NCBI RefSeq assembly: GCF_007828725.1
Contig: NZ_VIUW01000002.1
Location: 496,001-560,000, forward strand
Length of the DNA stretch: 64,000 bases
Direction: 5' to 3'
Source: Marihabitans asiaticum
GTDB lineage: Bacteria > Actinomycetota > Actinomycetes > Actinomycetales > Dermatophilaceae
Below are positions 34,986 through 43,721 of this stretch, in pieces; the first letter of the stretch is position 1, and each line of letters begins with the position of its first letter. The notes under the pieces were generated by a model that saw only the letters and a list, made by a program, of their open reading frames with translations, had not been told where the DNA came from and searched no databases. The translations under genes were made by a program, and so were the position numbers.

Positions 34986-35089
34986 ACCGAGGTTGCATCT
35001 CGGTCTCGGATTCTCCCGATCTGCTCCCCCTTCGCCCTGAGTCGGTGCACCCTGTTCCCACCGCGCGCGACCGCGCCCGGTGGGAACAG
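34986..35089 (+). promoter_or_regulatory. Structured leader of the amino-acid ABC operon
   Basis: Several hairpins are stacked before the binding-protein gene: ACCGAG/CTCGGT (34986-35004), TCGG/CCGA (35006-35019) and a strong 12-bp pair CTGTTCCCACCG/CGGTGGGAACAG (35052-35063 with 35078-35089) that ends eight bases before the ribosome-binding site AAGGA. This could be an operator or an RNA regulator; it does not match a riboswitch I can name. Confidence 0.45.
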
Positions 35090-35110
35090 CACTCTCATAA
35101 GGACCAGCCC

Positions 35111-36010
35111 ATGCGCCGCTCACCCCTTGCCCTCTCCGCCGTCCTGGCCTTGACCTTCCCCCTCGCCGCCTGCGGCTCCGACAGCCTCGAGGAGGGAGGC
35201 GAGAGCGCGACCTCGGCCACCGAGTCCGTCGAGGTCGAGGCCGACGAGTCCCTCAGCGAGATGGTCCCCGCCGAGATCAAGGACAAGGGCACCCTGACCG
35301 TGGGGTCGGACGCGTCGTACGCGCCCAACGAGTTCCTCGGCGACGACGGCAAGACCGTCGAGGGCATGGACGTCGACCTCTTCGACGCCGTCGCCGACAA
35401 GCTCGGCCTGAAGACGCAGTGGCAGAACGGGCCCTTCGACGCGCTCATCCTCGGCGTGGACTCGGGCAAGTACGACGTCTCGGTCAGCTCCTTCACGATC
35501 AACGACGAGCGCAAGGAGCAGGTGAACATGATCAGCTACTTCAGCGCCGGCACCCAGTGGGTCACCACCACCGGCAACCCCGAGGGGATCGACCCCGAGG
35601 ACGCGTGCGGCAAGACCGTCGGCGTGCAGAAGGGCACCGTCCAGCTCGACGAGATCAAGGACGCGACGAAGAAGTGCGAGGAGGACGGCAAGGAGCCGAT
35701 CAACTCCGTCGTCGAGCAGGAGCAGTCCAAGGTCACCGCCAGCTTGGTCTCGGGCAAGACCGACGCGATGCTCGCCGACTCCCCGATCGCGCTGTACGCG
35801 GTGAAGCAGAACGAGGACAAGCTCGAGGCGCTCGGTGAGACCTACGACTCGGCGCCCTACGGCTTCGTCGTGCCGAAGGACCAGACCGAGTTCGCCGACG
35901 CGATCGCCGAGGCGCTCAAGGCGATCAAGGAGGACGGGACCTACGACACCGTCCTGAAGAACTGGGGCCAGGAGTCCGGCGGCGTCGACGACTTCGCCGT
36001 CAACCCCTGA
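35111..36010 (+). CDS. Polar amino-acid ABC transporter substrate-binding lipoprotein
   Basis: A 299-residue lipoprotein: [23 protein letters not shown] with the lipidated Cys in LAAC at about residue 21. The mature domain is the GlnH/ArtJ type ([58 protein letters not shown]). The Asp in GMDVDL and Arg in DERKEQ are the usual alpha-amino and carboxylate contacts. Specificity (glutamine, glutamate, cystine or basic amino acids) cannot be decided. First gene of a three-gene importer operon, stop overlapping the permease start by one base. AAGGA lies nine bases before ATG. Preceded by a structured leader. Confidence 0.9.
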   Translation: MRRSPLALSAVLALTFPLAACGSDSLEEGGESATSATESVEVEADESLSEMVPAEIKDKGTLTVGSDASYAPNEFLGDDGKTVEGMDVDLFDAVADKLGLKTQWQNGPFDALILGVDSGKYDVSVSSFTINDERKEQVNMISYFSAGTQWVTTTGNPEGIDPEDACGKTVGVQKGTVQLDEIKDATKKCEEDGKEPINSVVEQEQSKVTASLVSGKTDAMLADSPIALYAVKQNEDKLEALGETYDSAPYGFVVPKDQTEFADAIAEALKAIKEDGTYDTVLKNWGQESGGVDDFAVNP

Positions 36011-37029
36011 TGCCCGCCAGCACCGAGGAGGCCGGCTCTCCCCCTTCGCGCGAAGGGGGAGGCGGCGCCTCCCCCACGGACCGTCCCGGACCGATCGACG
36101 CGGTCCCGGTCCGCCACCCCGGGCGGTACGTGGCCGTCGCGATCATCGCGATGCTCGCCGCGATGATCATCTCGAGCTTCGTCACCAACGAGCGGTGGGA
36201 CTTCCCCTACGCCTTCCGGGTGATGAACTACACGCCCGTCCTCGAGGGTCTGCTCAAGGGCACGATCATCGCCACGCTCGGGTCGATGGCCATCGGCATC
36301 ACCCTCGGCGTGGTCATCGGGATCATGCGCCTGTCCGACAACCCGGTGCTGCGGGTCGTCGGCTTCCTCTACACGTGGTTCTTCCGCGGGGTGCCGCGAC
36401 TGGTGCTCGTCATCCTCTTCGGCACCGGAATCGGGTACCTCTACCCGACCTTCGACATCGGGCCGCTGCCGTTCAGCCAGCAGCTCGCCGAGTGGCTCGG
36501 GCTCTCCAGCGACCTGACCCTCTTCAGCCTCAACGTCAACCAGATCAGCTCGACGCTCATCTGGGGCATCATCGCGATGGGCCTGTCGGAGGCGGCCTAC
36601 ATGGCCGAGATCGCGCGCGCCGGCATCATGTCGGTCGACGACGGTCAGCGCGAGGCGGCGGCCGCGATCGGGATGGGCCCGGGGCTGGGAATGCGCCGGG
36701 TGATCCTGCCGCAGGCGATGCGGGTGATCATCCCGCCGACCGGCAACGAGACGATCGCGATGCTCAAGGACACCTCGCTGCTCGCATACCTGCCGCTGGC
36801 GACGGAGCTGTTCTTCCAGACCCAGGCGATCGGCAACCGGACGTTGAAGATCATGCCGGCGCTCACCGCGGCGACGATGTGGTACCTCGTGCTCACCACG
36901 GTGCTGATGATCGGCCAGTTCTACCTCGAGCGGCACTTCAGCCGGGGGTACGGGGCGACCCGGGCGCAGAGCAAGAGCGCGACGCTGCGCTCGCGGTTGA
37001 TCGGTCTGAGCGAAGGAGGGGCGAAGTGA
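36010..37029 (+). CDS. Polar amino-acid ABC transporter permease
   Basis: A 339-residue HisM/GlnP-type permease. After a 45-residue cytoplasmic N-terminus come about five transmembrane segments and the coupling segment [24 protein letters not shown]. The N-terminal extension is unusual: it is low complexity ([13 protein letters not shown]) and is partly encoded by a perfect 22-bp palindrome made of the genome word in both orientations. ATG 36010 overlaps the binding-protein TGA. A single permease gene implies a homodimeric channel. Confidence 0.9.
   Translation: MPASTEEAGSPPSREGGGGASPTDRPGPIDAVPVRHPGRYVAVAIIAMLAAMIISSFVTNERWDFPYAFRVMNYTPVLEGLLKGTIIATLGSMAIGITLGVVIGIMRLSDNPVLRVVGFLYTWFFRGVPRLVLVILFGTGIGYLYPTFDIGPLPFSQQLAEWLGLSSDLTLFSLNVNQISSTLIWGIIAMGLSEAAYMAEIARAGIMSVDDGQREAAAAIGMGPGLGMRRVILPQAMRVIIPPTGNETIAMLKDTSLLAYLPLATELFFQTQAIGNRTLKIMPALTAATMWYLVLTTVLMIGQFYLERHFSRGYGATRAQSKSATLRSRLIGLSEGGAK
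36039..36060. repeat. 22-bp perfect palindrome inside the permease 5' coding region
   Basis: Two copies of the CCCCCTTCGC/GCGAAGGGGG word joined head to head. In frame it encodes part of the Pro/Ser/Gly-rich N-terminal extension, so it appears tolerated or inserted without frameshift. Confidence 0.85.
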
Positions 37030-37862
37030 GCTCATCTGCCAGCGGCGGCATGCCGCTCGTCCATGCCGTCAACGTGCACAAGTCCTTCGGGTCGGTCGAG
37101 GTGCTCAAGGGCATCGACGTCGACGTCCACGCCGGTGAGGTCGTCTGCCTGCTCGGGCCGTCCGGCTCGGGCAAGACGACCTTCCTGCGGTGCATCAACC
37201 AGCTCGAGACGATCCAGGGGGGTCGGATCTGGATCGACGGCGAGCTCGCGGGGTACCGGGAGAAGAACACGAAGGGGGGTCGCCGTCTCTACCGCCTGAA
37301 AAACAAGGAGATCGCGGCTCAGCGGCGTGAGATCGGCATGGTCTTCCAGCGGTTCAACCTCTTCCCCCACATGACGGCGTTGGAGAACGTCATGGAGGGC
37401 CCGGTCAAGGTGCAGCGGCGGCCCAAGGGTCAGATGCGCGAGGAGGCGATGGGCCTGCTCGAGACGGTGGGCCTGGGCGACAAGAGCTCGGCCTACCCCG
37501 GCCAGCTCTCCGGTGGCCAGCAGCAGCGGGTGGCGATCGCCCGGGCGCTGGCGATGCAGCCCAAGCTCATGCTCTTCGACGAGCCGACGTCGGCGCTGGA
37601 CCCCGAGCTCGTCGGCGAGGTGCTGCAGGTGATGCGCGACCTCGCCGCGCAGGGCACGACGATGATCGTCGTCACCCACGAGATGGCCTTCGCCCGCGAC
37701 GTCGCCGACCGGGTCGTCTTCATGGACGGTGGGGTCGTCGTCGAGCAGGGAGACCCGGCCGAGGTGATCAACAGCCCGTCGCACAAGCGCACCCAGGCCT
37801 TCCTCTCCCGCCTGCGCAGCGAGCACGAGCAGGTGGCCAAGGCGGCCGCCGACCTCGTCTGA
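37026..37862 (+). CDS. Polar amino-acid ABC transporter ATP-binding protein
   Basis: A 278-residue GlnQ-type ATPase: Walker [11 protein letters not shown]-loop [16 protein letters not shown], signature [16 protein letters not shown], Walker [15 protein letters not shown] and H-loop [15 protein letters not shown]. An insert of about 15 residues ([24 protein letters not shown]) before the Q-loop is seen in a subset of actinobacterial members. GTG 37026 overlaps the permease stop (GTGA) and has GGAGG nine bases upstream. Completes the importer with the two preceding genes. Confidence 0.93.
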   Translation: MSSSASGGMPLVHAVNVHKSFGSVEVLKGIDVDVHAGEVVCLLGPSGSGKTTFLRCINQLETIQGGRIWIDGELAGYREKNTKGGRRLYRLKNKEIAAQRREIGMVFQRFNLFPHMTALENVMEGPVKVQRRPKGQMREEAMGLLETVGLGDKSSAYPGQLSGGQQQRVAIARALAMQPKLMLFDEPTSALDPELVGEVLQVMRDLAAQGTTMIVVTHEMAFARDVADRVVFMDGGVVVEQGDPAEVINSPSHKRTQAFLSRLRSEHEQVAKAAADLV

Positions 37863-37903
37863 CCCGCACTCCCCCTTCGCGTCCTCGGGAGCGGGGCAGG
37901 GCG

Positions 37904-37909
37904 TAGCCT
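37904..37909 (+). promoter_or_regulatory. Putative leaderless -10 box for the MFS gene
   Basis: TAGCCT, six bases, then GTG 37916. This favours GTG 37916 over the in-frame ATG 37934 as start. Confidence 0.45.
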
Positions 37910-37915
37910 CACCCG

Positions 37916-39208
37916 GTGCGACGGGTGAGGGGGATGCTGGCAGACACCCGGCCGCTACGGATCCCCGAGTTCCGGCGCCTCTTCACCGCCCAGGCGATCA
38001 CCGTCGTCGGGGCGCAGCTGACCGTCGTCGCCGTCCCCGCGCAGATCTACGGCATCACAGGGTCGTCGGCCTACGTGGGGCTGACCGGTCTCTTCGGCCT
38101 GGTCCCGCTGCTCGTCTTCGGCCTGTGGGGCGGCTCGCTGGCCGACCACATGGACCGGCGCACCCTGCTCGGCGTCGCCACCCTCGGCCTGATCCTCAGC
38201 TCGGCTGCGCTCGCCGCCCTGGCCTTCGCCGGGAACGGCAACGTGTGGCTCCTGCTCGCGGTCTACTCGATCCAGCAGGCCTTCTTCGCCGTCGGCCAGC
38301 CGACGCGCGGCGCGATCATCCCCCGCCTCGTCCCGGCCGAGCATCTCGCGGCGGCCAGCTCGCTGAGCATGACCGTCTTCATGGCGGGCGCGATCGCGGG
38401 TCCGCTCCTCGGCGGCGCGCTCATCCCGGTGCTCGGCTACTCCTGGCTGTACCTGCTCGACACGGTGACCCTCTTCGCCACCCTCTGGGCGGTCATCACC
38501 CTGCCGGCGATCCCGGTGGAGCGGGCGGCGGGCTCTCCCCCTTCGTCCCCCGGTCTGCGCTCGGTGTGGGACGGCCTGGTCTACCTGCGCGGGCATCCGG
38601 TGCTGCTCATGTCCTTCATGCTCGACCTCGTCGCGATGGTCTTCGGCATGCCGCGGGCCCTCGTGCCGGAGATGGCGCACGTGGACTTCGGCGGGCCGGA
38701 CGAAGGGGGGCTGGCCTTCGCTGTCCTGTACGCCGCCATGCCCGTGGGCGCCTTCCTCGGCGGTGTCTTCTCCGGCTGGGTGTCGCGGGTCGAGCGGCAC
38801 GGGGTCGCCGTGGCCGGCGCGATCGTCGCCTGGGGACTGGCGATGGTCGGGATGGGCGTGGCGGTCACCGCGGCCGGGGGGTCGGCCGGTGCGCTGCTGT
38901 GGGTCGCGGCAGCGTTCTTCGTCCTCGGAGGCGCAGCCGACATCGCCAGCGCGGCCTTCCGCACCGCGATGATGCAGAGCGCGGCGACCGACGCGATGCG
39001 CGGGCGGATCCAGGGTGTCTTCCTCGTGGTCGTCGCGGGGGGTCCGCGTGTGGCGGACGTCCTGCACGGGGCGGCCTCCCCCACCCTCGGGGCCGGTCCG
39101 ACCACGGCCCTCGGCGGGCTCCTCGTCGTCGTGCTGACCCTCGCGCTGGCCCGGCCGGGCACCCCCTTCGTCCGCTACCGGGTCCCGCTCGCCGGCGCAC
39201 GGGGATGA
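37916..39208 (+). CDS. MFS transporter (MFS_3, EntS-like exporter)
   Basis: A 430-residue major facilitator with 12 hydrophobic segments. It opens RPLRIPEFRRLFTAQAITVVGAQLTVVAVPAQIY and has the loop GGSLADHMDRRTLLG (motif A variant), features of the MFS_3 group that includes siderophore exporter EntS and macrolide pumps. The substrate is unknown; no siderophore genes are adjacent. The loop between segments 6 and 7 contains GSPPSSPG and a later loop GGPDEGGLAF, both encoded over the genome word CCCCCTTCG/CGAAGGGGG. Monocistronic with a leaderless promoter. Confidence 0.87.
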   Translation: MRRVRGMLADTRPLRIPEFRRLFTAQAITVVGAQLTVVAVPAQIYGITGSSAYVGLTGLFGLVPLLVFGLWGGSLADHMDRRTLLGVATLGLILSSAALAALAFAGNGNVWLLLAVYSIQQAFFAVGQPTRGAIIPRLVPAEHLAAASSLSMTVFMAGAIAGPLLGGALIPVLGYSWLYLLDTVTLFATLWAVITLPAIPVERAAGSPPSSPGLRSVWDGLVYLRGHPVLLMSFMLDLVAMVFGMPRALVPEMAHVDFGGPDEGGLAFAVLYAAMPVGAFLGGVFSGWVSRVERHGVAVAGAIVAWGLAMVGMGVAVTAAGGSAGALLWVAAAFFVLGGAADIASAAFRTAMMQSAATDAMRGRIQGVFLVVVAGGPRVADVLHGAASPTLGAGPTTALGGLLVVVLTLALARPGTPFVRYRVPLAGARG

Positions 39209-39233
39209 GGCCCGTTCCTCCCCCTTCGCCCAA

Positions 39234-39311
39234 GATGCTGCCAACAGCATCCTGATGAGCCAGCCGCAGCTCGACATGCTGCCAGTTCATCGACGTGCTG
39301 CCAGCAGCATT
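39234..39311. repeat. Three TGCTGCCA dyad repeats upstream of cydA
   Basis: TGCTGCCA occurs at 39236, 39277 and 39296. The first and third are inside inverted repeats (GATGCTG-CCAA-CAGCATC and TGCTG-CCAG-CAGCA). They lie 200-280 bp before cydA and after the MFS stop; possible operators of the oxidase operon. The rest of 39209-39511 holds the cyd promoter and no gene. Confidence 0.55.
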
Positions 39312-39445
39312 TTGGGAAGAGGTGGCCGTTGGTCTGAGGTTCCCCGGGGATCTGCGAAGGGGGACGGCTTGGGCAGGGGCGAAGGGTGGGCCGCGCCGCC
39401 CAGCGGCGGCCGGGCGTGAGGGGGGTCTCGTTAGGGGGGCCTACG

Positions 39446-39474
39446 TTGGTTAGTACTACCGAGGCTCGTAGTGT
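39446..39474 (+). promoter_or_regulatory. Probable cyd operon promoter
   Basis: TTGGTT (-35, 39446-39451), 17 bp, then TAGTGT (-10, 39469-39474), leaving a leader of about 30 bases to cydA. A near palindrome GGTTAGTACTACC (39449-39461) overlaps the -35 region and could be a repressor site. Confidence 0.55.
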
Positions 39475-39511
39475 GTCGTCGTAATCGCTGGCCCGTCTCG
39501 CAGGAGTGCCG

Positions 39512-40975
39512 ATGGACGTCCTGGACCTTGCACGGTGGCAGTTCGCCATCACCACCGTGTACCACTTCTTCTTCGTGCCGATCACCATCGGCATGTCCGC
39601 GCTGGTGGCGTGGTTCCACACCCGGTGGCTGATCAAGCGCAACCCCGAGGACATGCGCCTGGCGAAGTTCTTCGGCAAGCTCTTCACGATCAACTTCGCC
39701 CTCGGCCTGGTCACCGGGATCGTCCAGGAGTTCCAGTTCGGGATGAACTGGAGCTCCTACAGCCGGTTCGTCGGTGACATCTTCGGCGCGCCGCTGGCCT
39801 TCGAGGCGCTCCTCGCCTTCTTCCTGGAGTCGACCTTCCTCGGTCTGTGGATCTTCGGCTGGGGCAAGCTCCCGGAGAAGCTGCACGTCGCCAGCATCTG
39901 GCTGGTGCACATCGGCACCGTGCTCTCGGCCTACTTCATCCTCGCGGCCAACTCCTTCATGCAGAACCCCGTCGGCTACCGGTTCAACCCCGAGACCGGC
40001 CGCGCCGAGATGGCCGACTTCATCGCCGTGCTGACCAACAAGGTCCAGCTGGTGACCTTCCCGCACGTCATCACCGCCAGCTACATGGTCGGCGGGGCCT
40101 TCGTCATGGCCATCGCCTTCCACAAGATGCGCCAGGCCCACCGAGGGCAGGCCGCGACCTACGACGGCGTCGGCGGCCCCGACGAGGTGCCGATGTGGCG
40201 GCGCTCGGCCCGTCTCGGCGCGGTCGTCACCCTGATCAGCGCCCTCGCCGTCGTCATCACCGGCGACATCCAGGGCAAGATCATGACCGAGGTGCAGCCC
40301 ATGAAGATGGCCGCGGCCGAGGCGCTCTACGACACCCCGCCAGACGGTGAGTGCGCACCCTTCTCGGTGCTCACCGTCGCTGGCCTCGGTGGTGAGAACC
40401 CCCAGCACATCATCGAGATCCCCTGCCTGCTCTCCTACCTGGGCACCGGCGCCTGGGACGGCCAGGTCCAAGGCATGGTCGAGATCGAGAACGAGTACCG
40501 GGCGAAGTTCGCCGACAACGAGCTCACCCAGTCCGACACCTACATCCCGCCGATCGCGATGTCGTACTGGAACTTCCGGCTCATGATGGGCGCCGGCTTC
40601 CTCACCGCGGGCATCGCCCTGCTCGTGCTGTGGTTCACCCGCAAGAAGGCCGAGATGCCGCTCCAGGGGTGGTGGAAGCCGCTGCTGGTCCTGGCCCCAA
40701 TCTCCGTCGTCCTCGGCCACAGCTTCGGCTGGATCTTCACCGAGATCGGCCGCCAGCCGTGGGTGGTCTTCGGTGAGATGACCACCGCTCAGGGAGTGTC
40801 GCCGTCGGTCGGCGCCACCGACGTGTGGATCTCGATGATCGTCTACACCCTGCTCTACGGGGTGCTCGCGGTCGTCGAGGTCAAGCTCTTCCTCGACTAC
40901 ATCAAGAAGGGCGCGGAGCCGTTCGAGGAGCCCCAGCTCCTCGAGGACGACGACAAGCTCGCCTTCTCCTACTGA
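39512..40975 (+). CDS. cydA: Cytochrome bd ubiquinol/menaquinol oxidase subunit I
   Basis: A 487-residue nine-helix membrane protein that carries all three haems of cytochrome bd. Visible are the N-terminal haem ligand His in YHFFFVPITIGMSALVAWFHTRW, the second ligand region FPHVITASYMVGGAF, the quinol-side motif GRQPWVVFGEMTTAQGVSP and the short Q-loop expected for a short-loop (CydA, non-CioA long) actinobacterial type. It oxidises menaquinol and reduces oxygen to water with high affinity. ATG 39512 has AGGAG six bases upstream; the in-frame GTG 39506 would overlap that site. First gene of the six-gene operon cydABDC-blaI-M56. Confidence 0.96.
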   Translation: MDVLDLARWQFAITTVYHFFFVPITIGMSALVAWFHTRWLIKRNPEDMRLAKFFGKLFTINFALGLVTGIVQEFQFGMNWSSYSRFVGDIFGAPLAFEALLAFFLESTFLGLWIFGWGKLPEKLHVASIWLVHIGTVLSAYFILAANSFMQNPVGYRFNPETGRAEMADFIAVLTNKVQLVTFPHVITASYMVGGAFVMAIAFHKMRQAHRGQAATYDGVGGPDEVPMWRRSARLGAVVTLISALAVVITGDIQGKIMTEVQPMKMAAAEALYDTPPDGECAPFSVLTVAGLGGENPQHIIEIPCLLSYLGTGAWDGQVQGMVEIENEYRAKFADNELTQSDTYIPPIAMSYWNFRLMMGAGFLTAGIALLVLWFTRKKAEMPLQGWWKPLLVLAPISVVLGHSFGWIFTEIGRQPWVVFGEMTTAQGVSPSVGATDVWISMIVYTLLYGVLAVVEVKLFLDYIKKGAEPFEEPQLLEDDDKLAFSY

Positions 40976-40998
40976 CAGGCAAGGACCAGGTACTCATC

Positions 40999-42063
40999 AT
41001 GGATCTCGTCACCTTCTGGTTCATCCTCCTCGCCGTCCTGTGGACCGGCTACCTCGTCCTCGAAGGCTTCGACTTCGGGGTGGGCATGCTCGTCCCGGTC
41101 CTCGGCGGCACCAAGCGAGGGCCGGCACCCGAGGCGCAGGAGCAGGAGAAGAAGCGCCGCGTGCTGCTCACGACGATCGGCCCGCACTGGGACGGCAACG
41201 AGGTGTGGCTGCTCACCGCCGGTGGCGCCACCTTCGCCGCCTTCCCGCACTGGTACGCCACGATGTTCTCCGGCATGTACCTCGCCCTGCTGCTCATCCT
41301 CGTCGCCCTCATCGTGCGGAACATGGGCTTCGAGTACCGGTACAAGCGGGACTCCGAGTCGTGGCGCACAAGGTGGGACGCCGCCATCATCTTCGGCTCG
41401 ATCGCCGCGCCCCTGCTCGTCGGCACCGGCCTGACCAACCTGGTCTACGGCATGCCGATGGAGGAGCACATGTCCGGGCAGACCGCCTACACCGAGTTCA
41501 CGGGCAACCTCTTCAGCCTGCTCAACCCGGTGAGCCTGCTCGGCGGCATCACGATCACCGTGCTGTGCCTCGTGCACGGCGCGCACTTCGTCGCGCTGAA
41601 GACCGAGGGCGCCATCCGGCATGAGGCCCGAGCCCTGGCCACCAAGGCGGGCGTCGCCGCCGCCGTGCTCGCCGTGCTGCTCCTGCTGTGGCTGGGCATC
41701 ATGCACGGCAGCATCTGGTCCTGGATCACCACGGTCCTGGCCGCCGGGGCGCTGCTGGCCGCGATCTTCTTCAACCTCAAGGACGCCGAGGGCAAGGCGT
41801 TCGTCGGGACGTCGCTGACGATCCTCTTCGCGGTCGCCACGTACTTCCTCATGCTCTTCCCCAACGCGATCAACGGTCGGGGCGAGGACCCGGCGCTGAC
41901 CCTCGAGGCTGCCGCCAGCTCGCCGCTCACGCTGAAGATCATGACCGGCGCGGCGCTGGTCTTCACGCCGATCATGCTCATCTACACGGTGTGGAGCTAC
42001 TGGGTCTTCCGCAAGCGGATCTCCACCGAGCACATCGCCACCCCGGTCGAGGTCAACGCCTGA
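40999..42063 (+). CDS. cydB: Cytochrome bd oxidase subunit II
   Basis: A 354-residue membrane protein, the haem-free partner of CydA: MDLVTFWFILLAVLWTGYLVLEGFDFGVGML start, GPHWDGNEVWLLTAGGATFAAFP, and C-terminal YTVWSYWVFRKRIS. The start ATG 40999 gives the canonical N-terminus 23 bp after cydA; a longer frame inside cydA is noise. AAGGA lies 13 bases upstream. Confidence 0.95.
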   Translation: MDLVTFWFILLAVLWTGYLVLEGFDFGVGMLVPVLGGTKRGPAPEAQEQEKKRRVLLTTIGPHWDGNEVWLLTAGGATFAAFPHWYATMFSGMYLALLLILVALIVRNMGFEYRYKRDSESWRTRWDAAIIFGSIAAPLLVGTGLTNLVYGMPMEEHMSGQTAYTEFTGNLFSLLNPVSLLGGITITVLCLVHGAHFVALKTEGAIRHEARALATKAGVAAAVLAVLLLLWLGIMHGSIWSWITTVLAAGALLAAIFFNLKDAEGKAFVGTSLTILFAVATYFLMLFPNAINGRGEDPALTLEAAASSPLTLKIMTGAALVFTPIMLIYTVWSYWVFRKRISTEHIATPVEVNA

Positions 42064-42086
42064 CCCGGCCCGGACCACCTGCACCG

Positions 42087-43721
42087 ATGGCCCCCTTCGA
42101 CCTCAGACTCCTCCGCCAGGTGCCGCAGACGCGGCGCCCGGTGGCGGTCCTGGGGGCGTTGGGGGCCCTCGGCGGTCTGGCGACGATCGCCTCGGCCTTC
42201 GCGCTGACCACCCTCGTGGTCTCCGCGGTGCGCGGCTCCGACCTCACCTGGCCGGCCGTCGCGACGGCCGGCGCCTTCGCCCTTCGCGCCGTCCTGTCCT
42301 GGACCACCGAGCGGGTGGCGGCCTGGGCCGGTGCCCGGGTCAGCACGGACCTGCGGGCCGAGCTGCTCCGCACCTGGCTGAGCCGACCCGCCGAGCAGCG
42401 CCCCGACCCGGACGAGGCGCTCACCCTCTCCGCCCAGGGCGCCGCCAGCGTCGAGCCGTACGTGGCGAAGTACCTGCCGACCCTCGTCGCCGCGGCGGTC
42501 GTGCCGCCGCTGGCTATCCTCTGCCTCCTCGTCCTGGACTGGCCGAGCGCCCTCGTCGTCGTCCTCACCCTGCCGCTGCTCCCCCTCTTCGCGGCGCTCA
42601 TCGGCATGACCACGCAGGCCGACACCGATCGGCGCTGGCGGGCCCTGAGCGACCTCTCCGGGCACTTCCTCGACGTCATGGCCGGGCTGCCCACGCTCGT
42701 CTCCTACGGCCGCGGCGAGCGCCAGGTCGCGACCATCGAGCGGGTGAGCCAGCGGCACCGCCGGGCCACCGTGCGGACCCTGCGCCTGGCCTTCATGTCC
42801 TCGGCGGCTCTCGAGCTGCTCGCGACGATCTCGGTCGCCATCGTCGCCGTCCTCGTCGGCCTGCGCCTCACCCACGGCCAGATGGACCTGTGGGTCGGCA
42901 TGATCGCGATCCTCCTCGCGCCGGAGGCCTACTGGCCGATCCGGCGGGTCGGGGCCGAGTTCCACTCCGCCGCCGACGGCGCGCAGGCCGTCCAGTCGAT
43001 CCTCGACGAGATCTCCTCCGAGCCCGGTGACCCGATGGGACAACGCCGGGCGAAGGGGGGTGAGCCCGGCCGGGTCGTCGCGACCGACCTCGGCTACACC
43101 TACCCCGCAGGTCAGCGGGCCGTCCTCGACGGGGTCTCGCTGCGCCTCGGGAGCGGCTTGACCGCGATCACCGGCCCCTCGGGTGTCGGCAAGACGACTC
43201 TGCTCGAGCTGCTCGCCGGTCTGCGCACGCCGTCTGCGGGGACGGTCGATGCGCCGGCGTGCCATCTCGTGACCCAGCGCCCGTTCTTCGGCGCGACGAC
43301 GCTGCGAGACAACCTCACCCTGGGCAACGACGCCGACGACGCCTCGGTCTGGGAGGCCCTGCGGGTCGTCCAGCTGGAAGGCTTCGTCGCGAGCCTGCCG
43401 CAGGGCCTGTACACCGCGGTCGGCGACGACGGCTTCGGCTTCTCCGCCGGGCAGCGCGCCCGCCTCGTGCTCGCCCGGGCGGTGCTCTCCGGAGCCTCCG
43501 TGGTCCTCCTCGACGAGCCCACCGCCCACCTCGACGACGACGGGGCCGCCGCCGTCCACGAGGCGCTGCGCACCCTGTGCGAGACGAGGACAGTGATCGC
43601 CGTGACCCACCGCAGCGAGCTCGTCACCCTCGCCGACCACCATGTGCACCTCGGCGCGGACCGGACCGGCCGGTCGGCGACCTCCGTGAGCACGGCCGCA
43701 GCCAGCGGGGAGCCCGCGTGA
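42087..43721 (+). CDS. cydD: Cytochrome bd biogenesis ABC exporter subunit CydD
   Basis: A 544-residue half-size ABC exporter: six transmembrane segments in residues 1-310 and an ATPase domain with Walker A GPSGVGKTT, signature FSAGQRARLVLARAVLSGA and Walker B VVLLDEPTAHLD. With CydC it exports cysteine/glutathione and is required for haem insertion in cytochrome bd. The signature FSAG is slightly degenerate relative to LSGG. ATG 42087 is used; the codons right after it contain the CCCCCTTCG word. The stop overlaps cydC as GTGA. Confidence 0.93.
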   Translation: MAPFDLRLLRQVPQTRRPVAVLGALGALGGLATIASAFALTTLVVSAVRGSDLTWPAVATAGAFALRAVLSWTTERVAAWAGARVSTDLRAELLRTWLSRPAEQRPDPDEALTLSAQGAASVEPYVAKYLPTLVAAAVVPPLAILCLLVLDWPSALVVVLTLPLLPLFAALIGMTTQADTDRRWRALSDLSGHFLDVMAGLPTLVSYGRGERQVATIERVSQRHRRATVRTLRLAFMSSAALELLATISVAIVAVLVGLRLTHGQMDLWVGMIAILLAPEAYWPIRRVGAEFHSAADGAQAVQSILDEISSEPGDPMGQRRAKGGEPGRVVATDLGYTYPAGQRAVLDGVSLRLGSGLTAITGPSGVGKTTLLELLAGLRTPSAGTVDAPACHLVTQRPFFGATTLRDNLTLGNDADDASVWEALRVVQLEGFVASLPQGLYTAVGDDGFGFSAGQRARLVLARAVLSGASVVLLDEPTAHLDDDGAAAVHEALRTLCETRTVIAVTHRSELVTLADHHVHLGADRTGRSATSVSTAAASGEPA

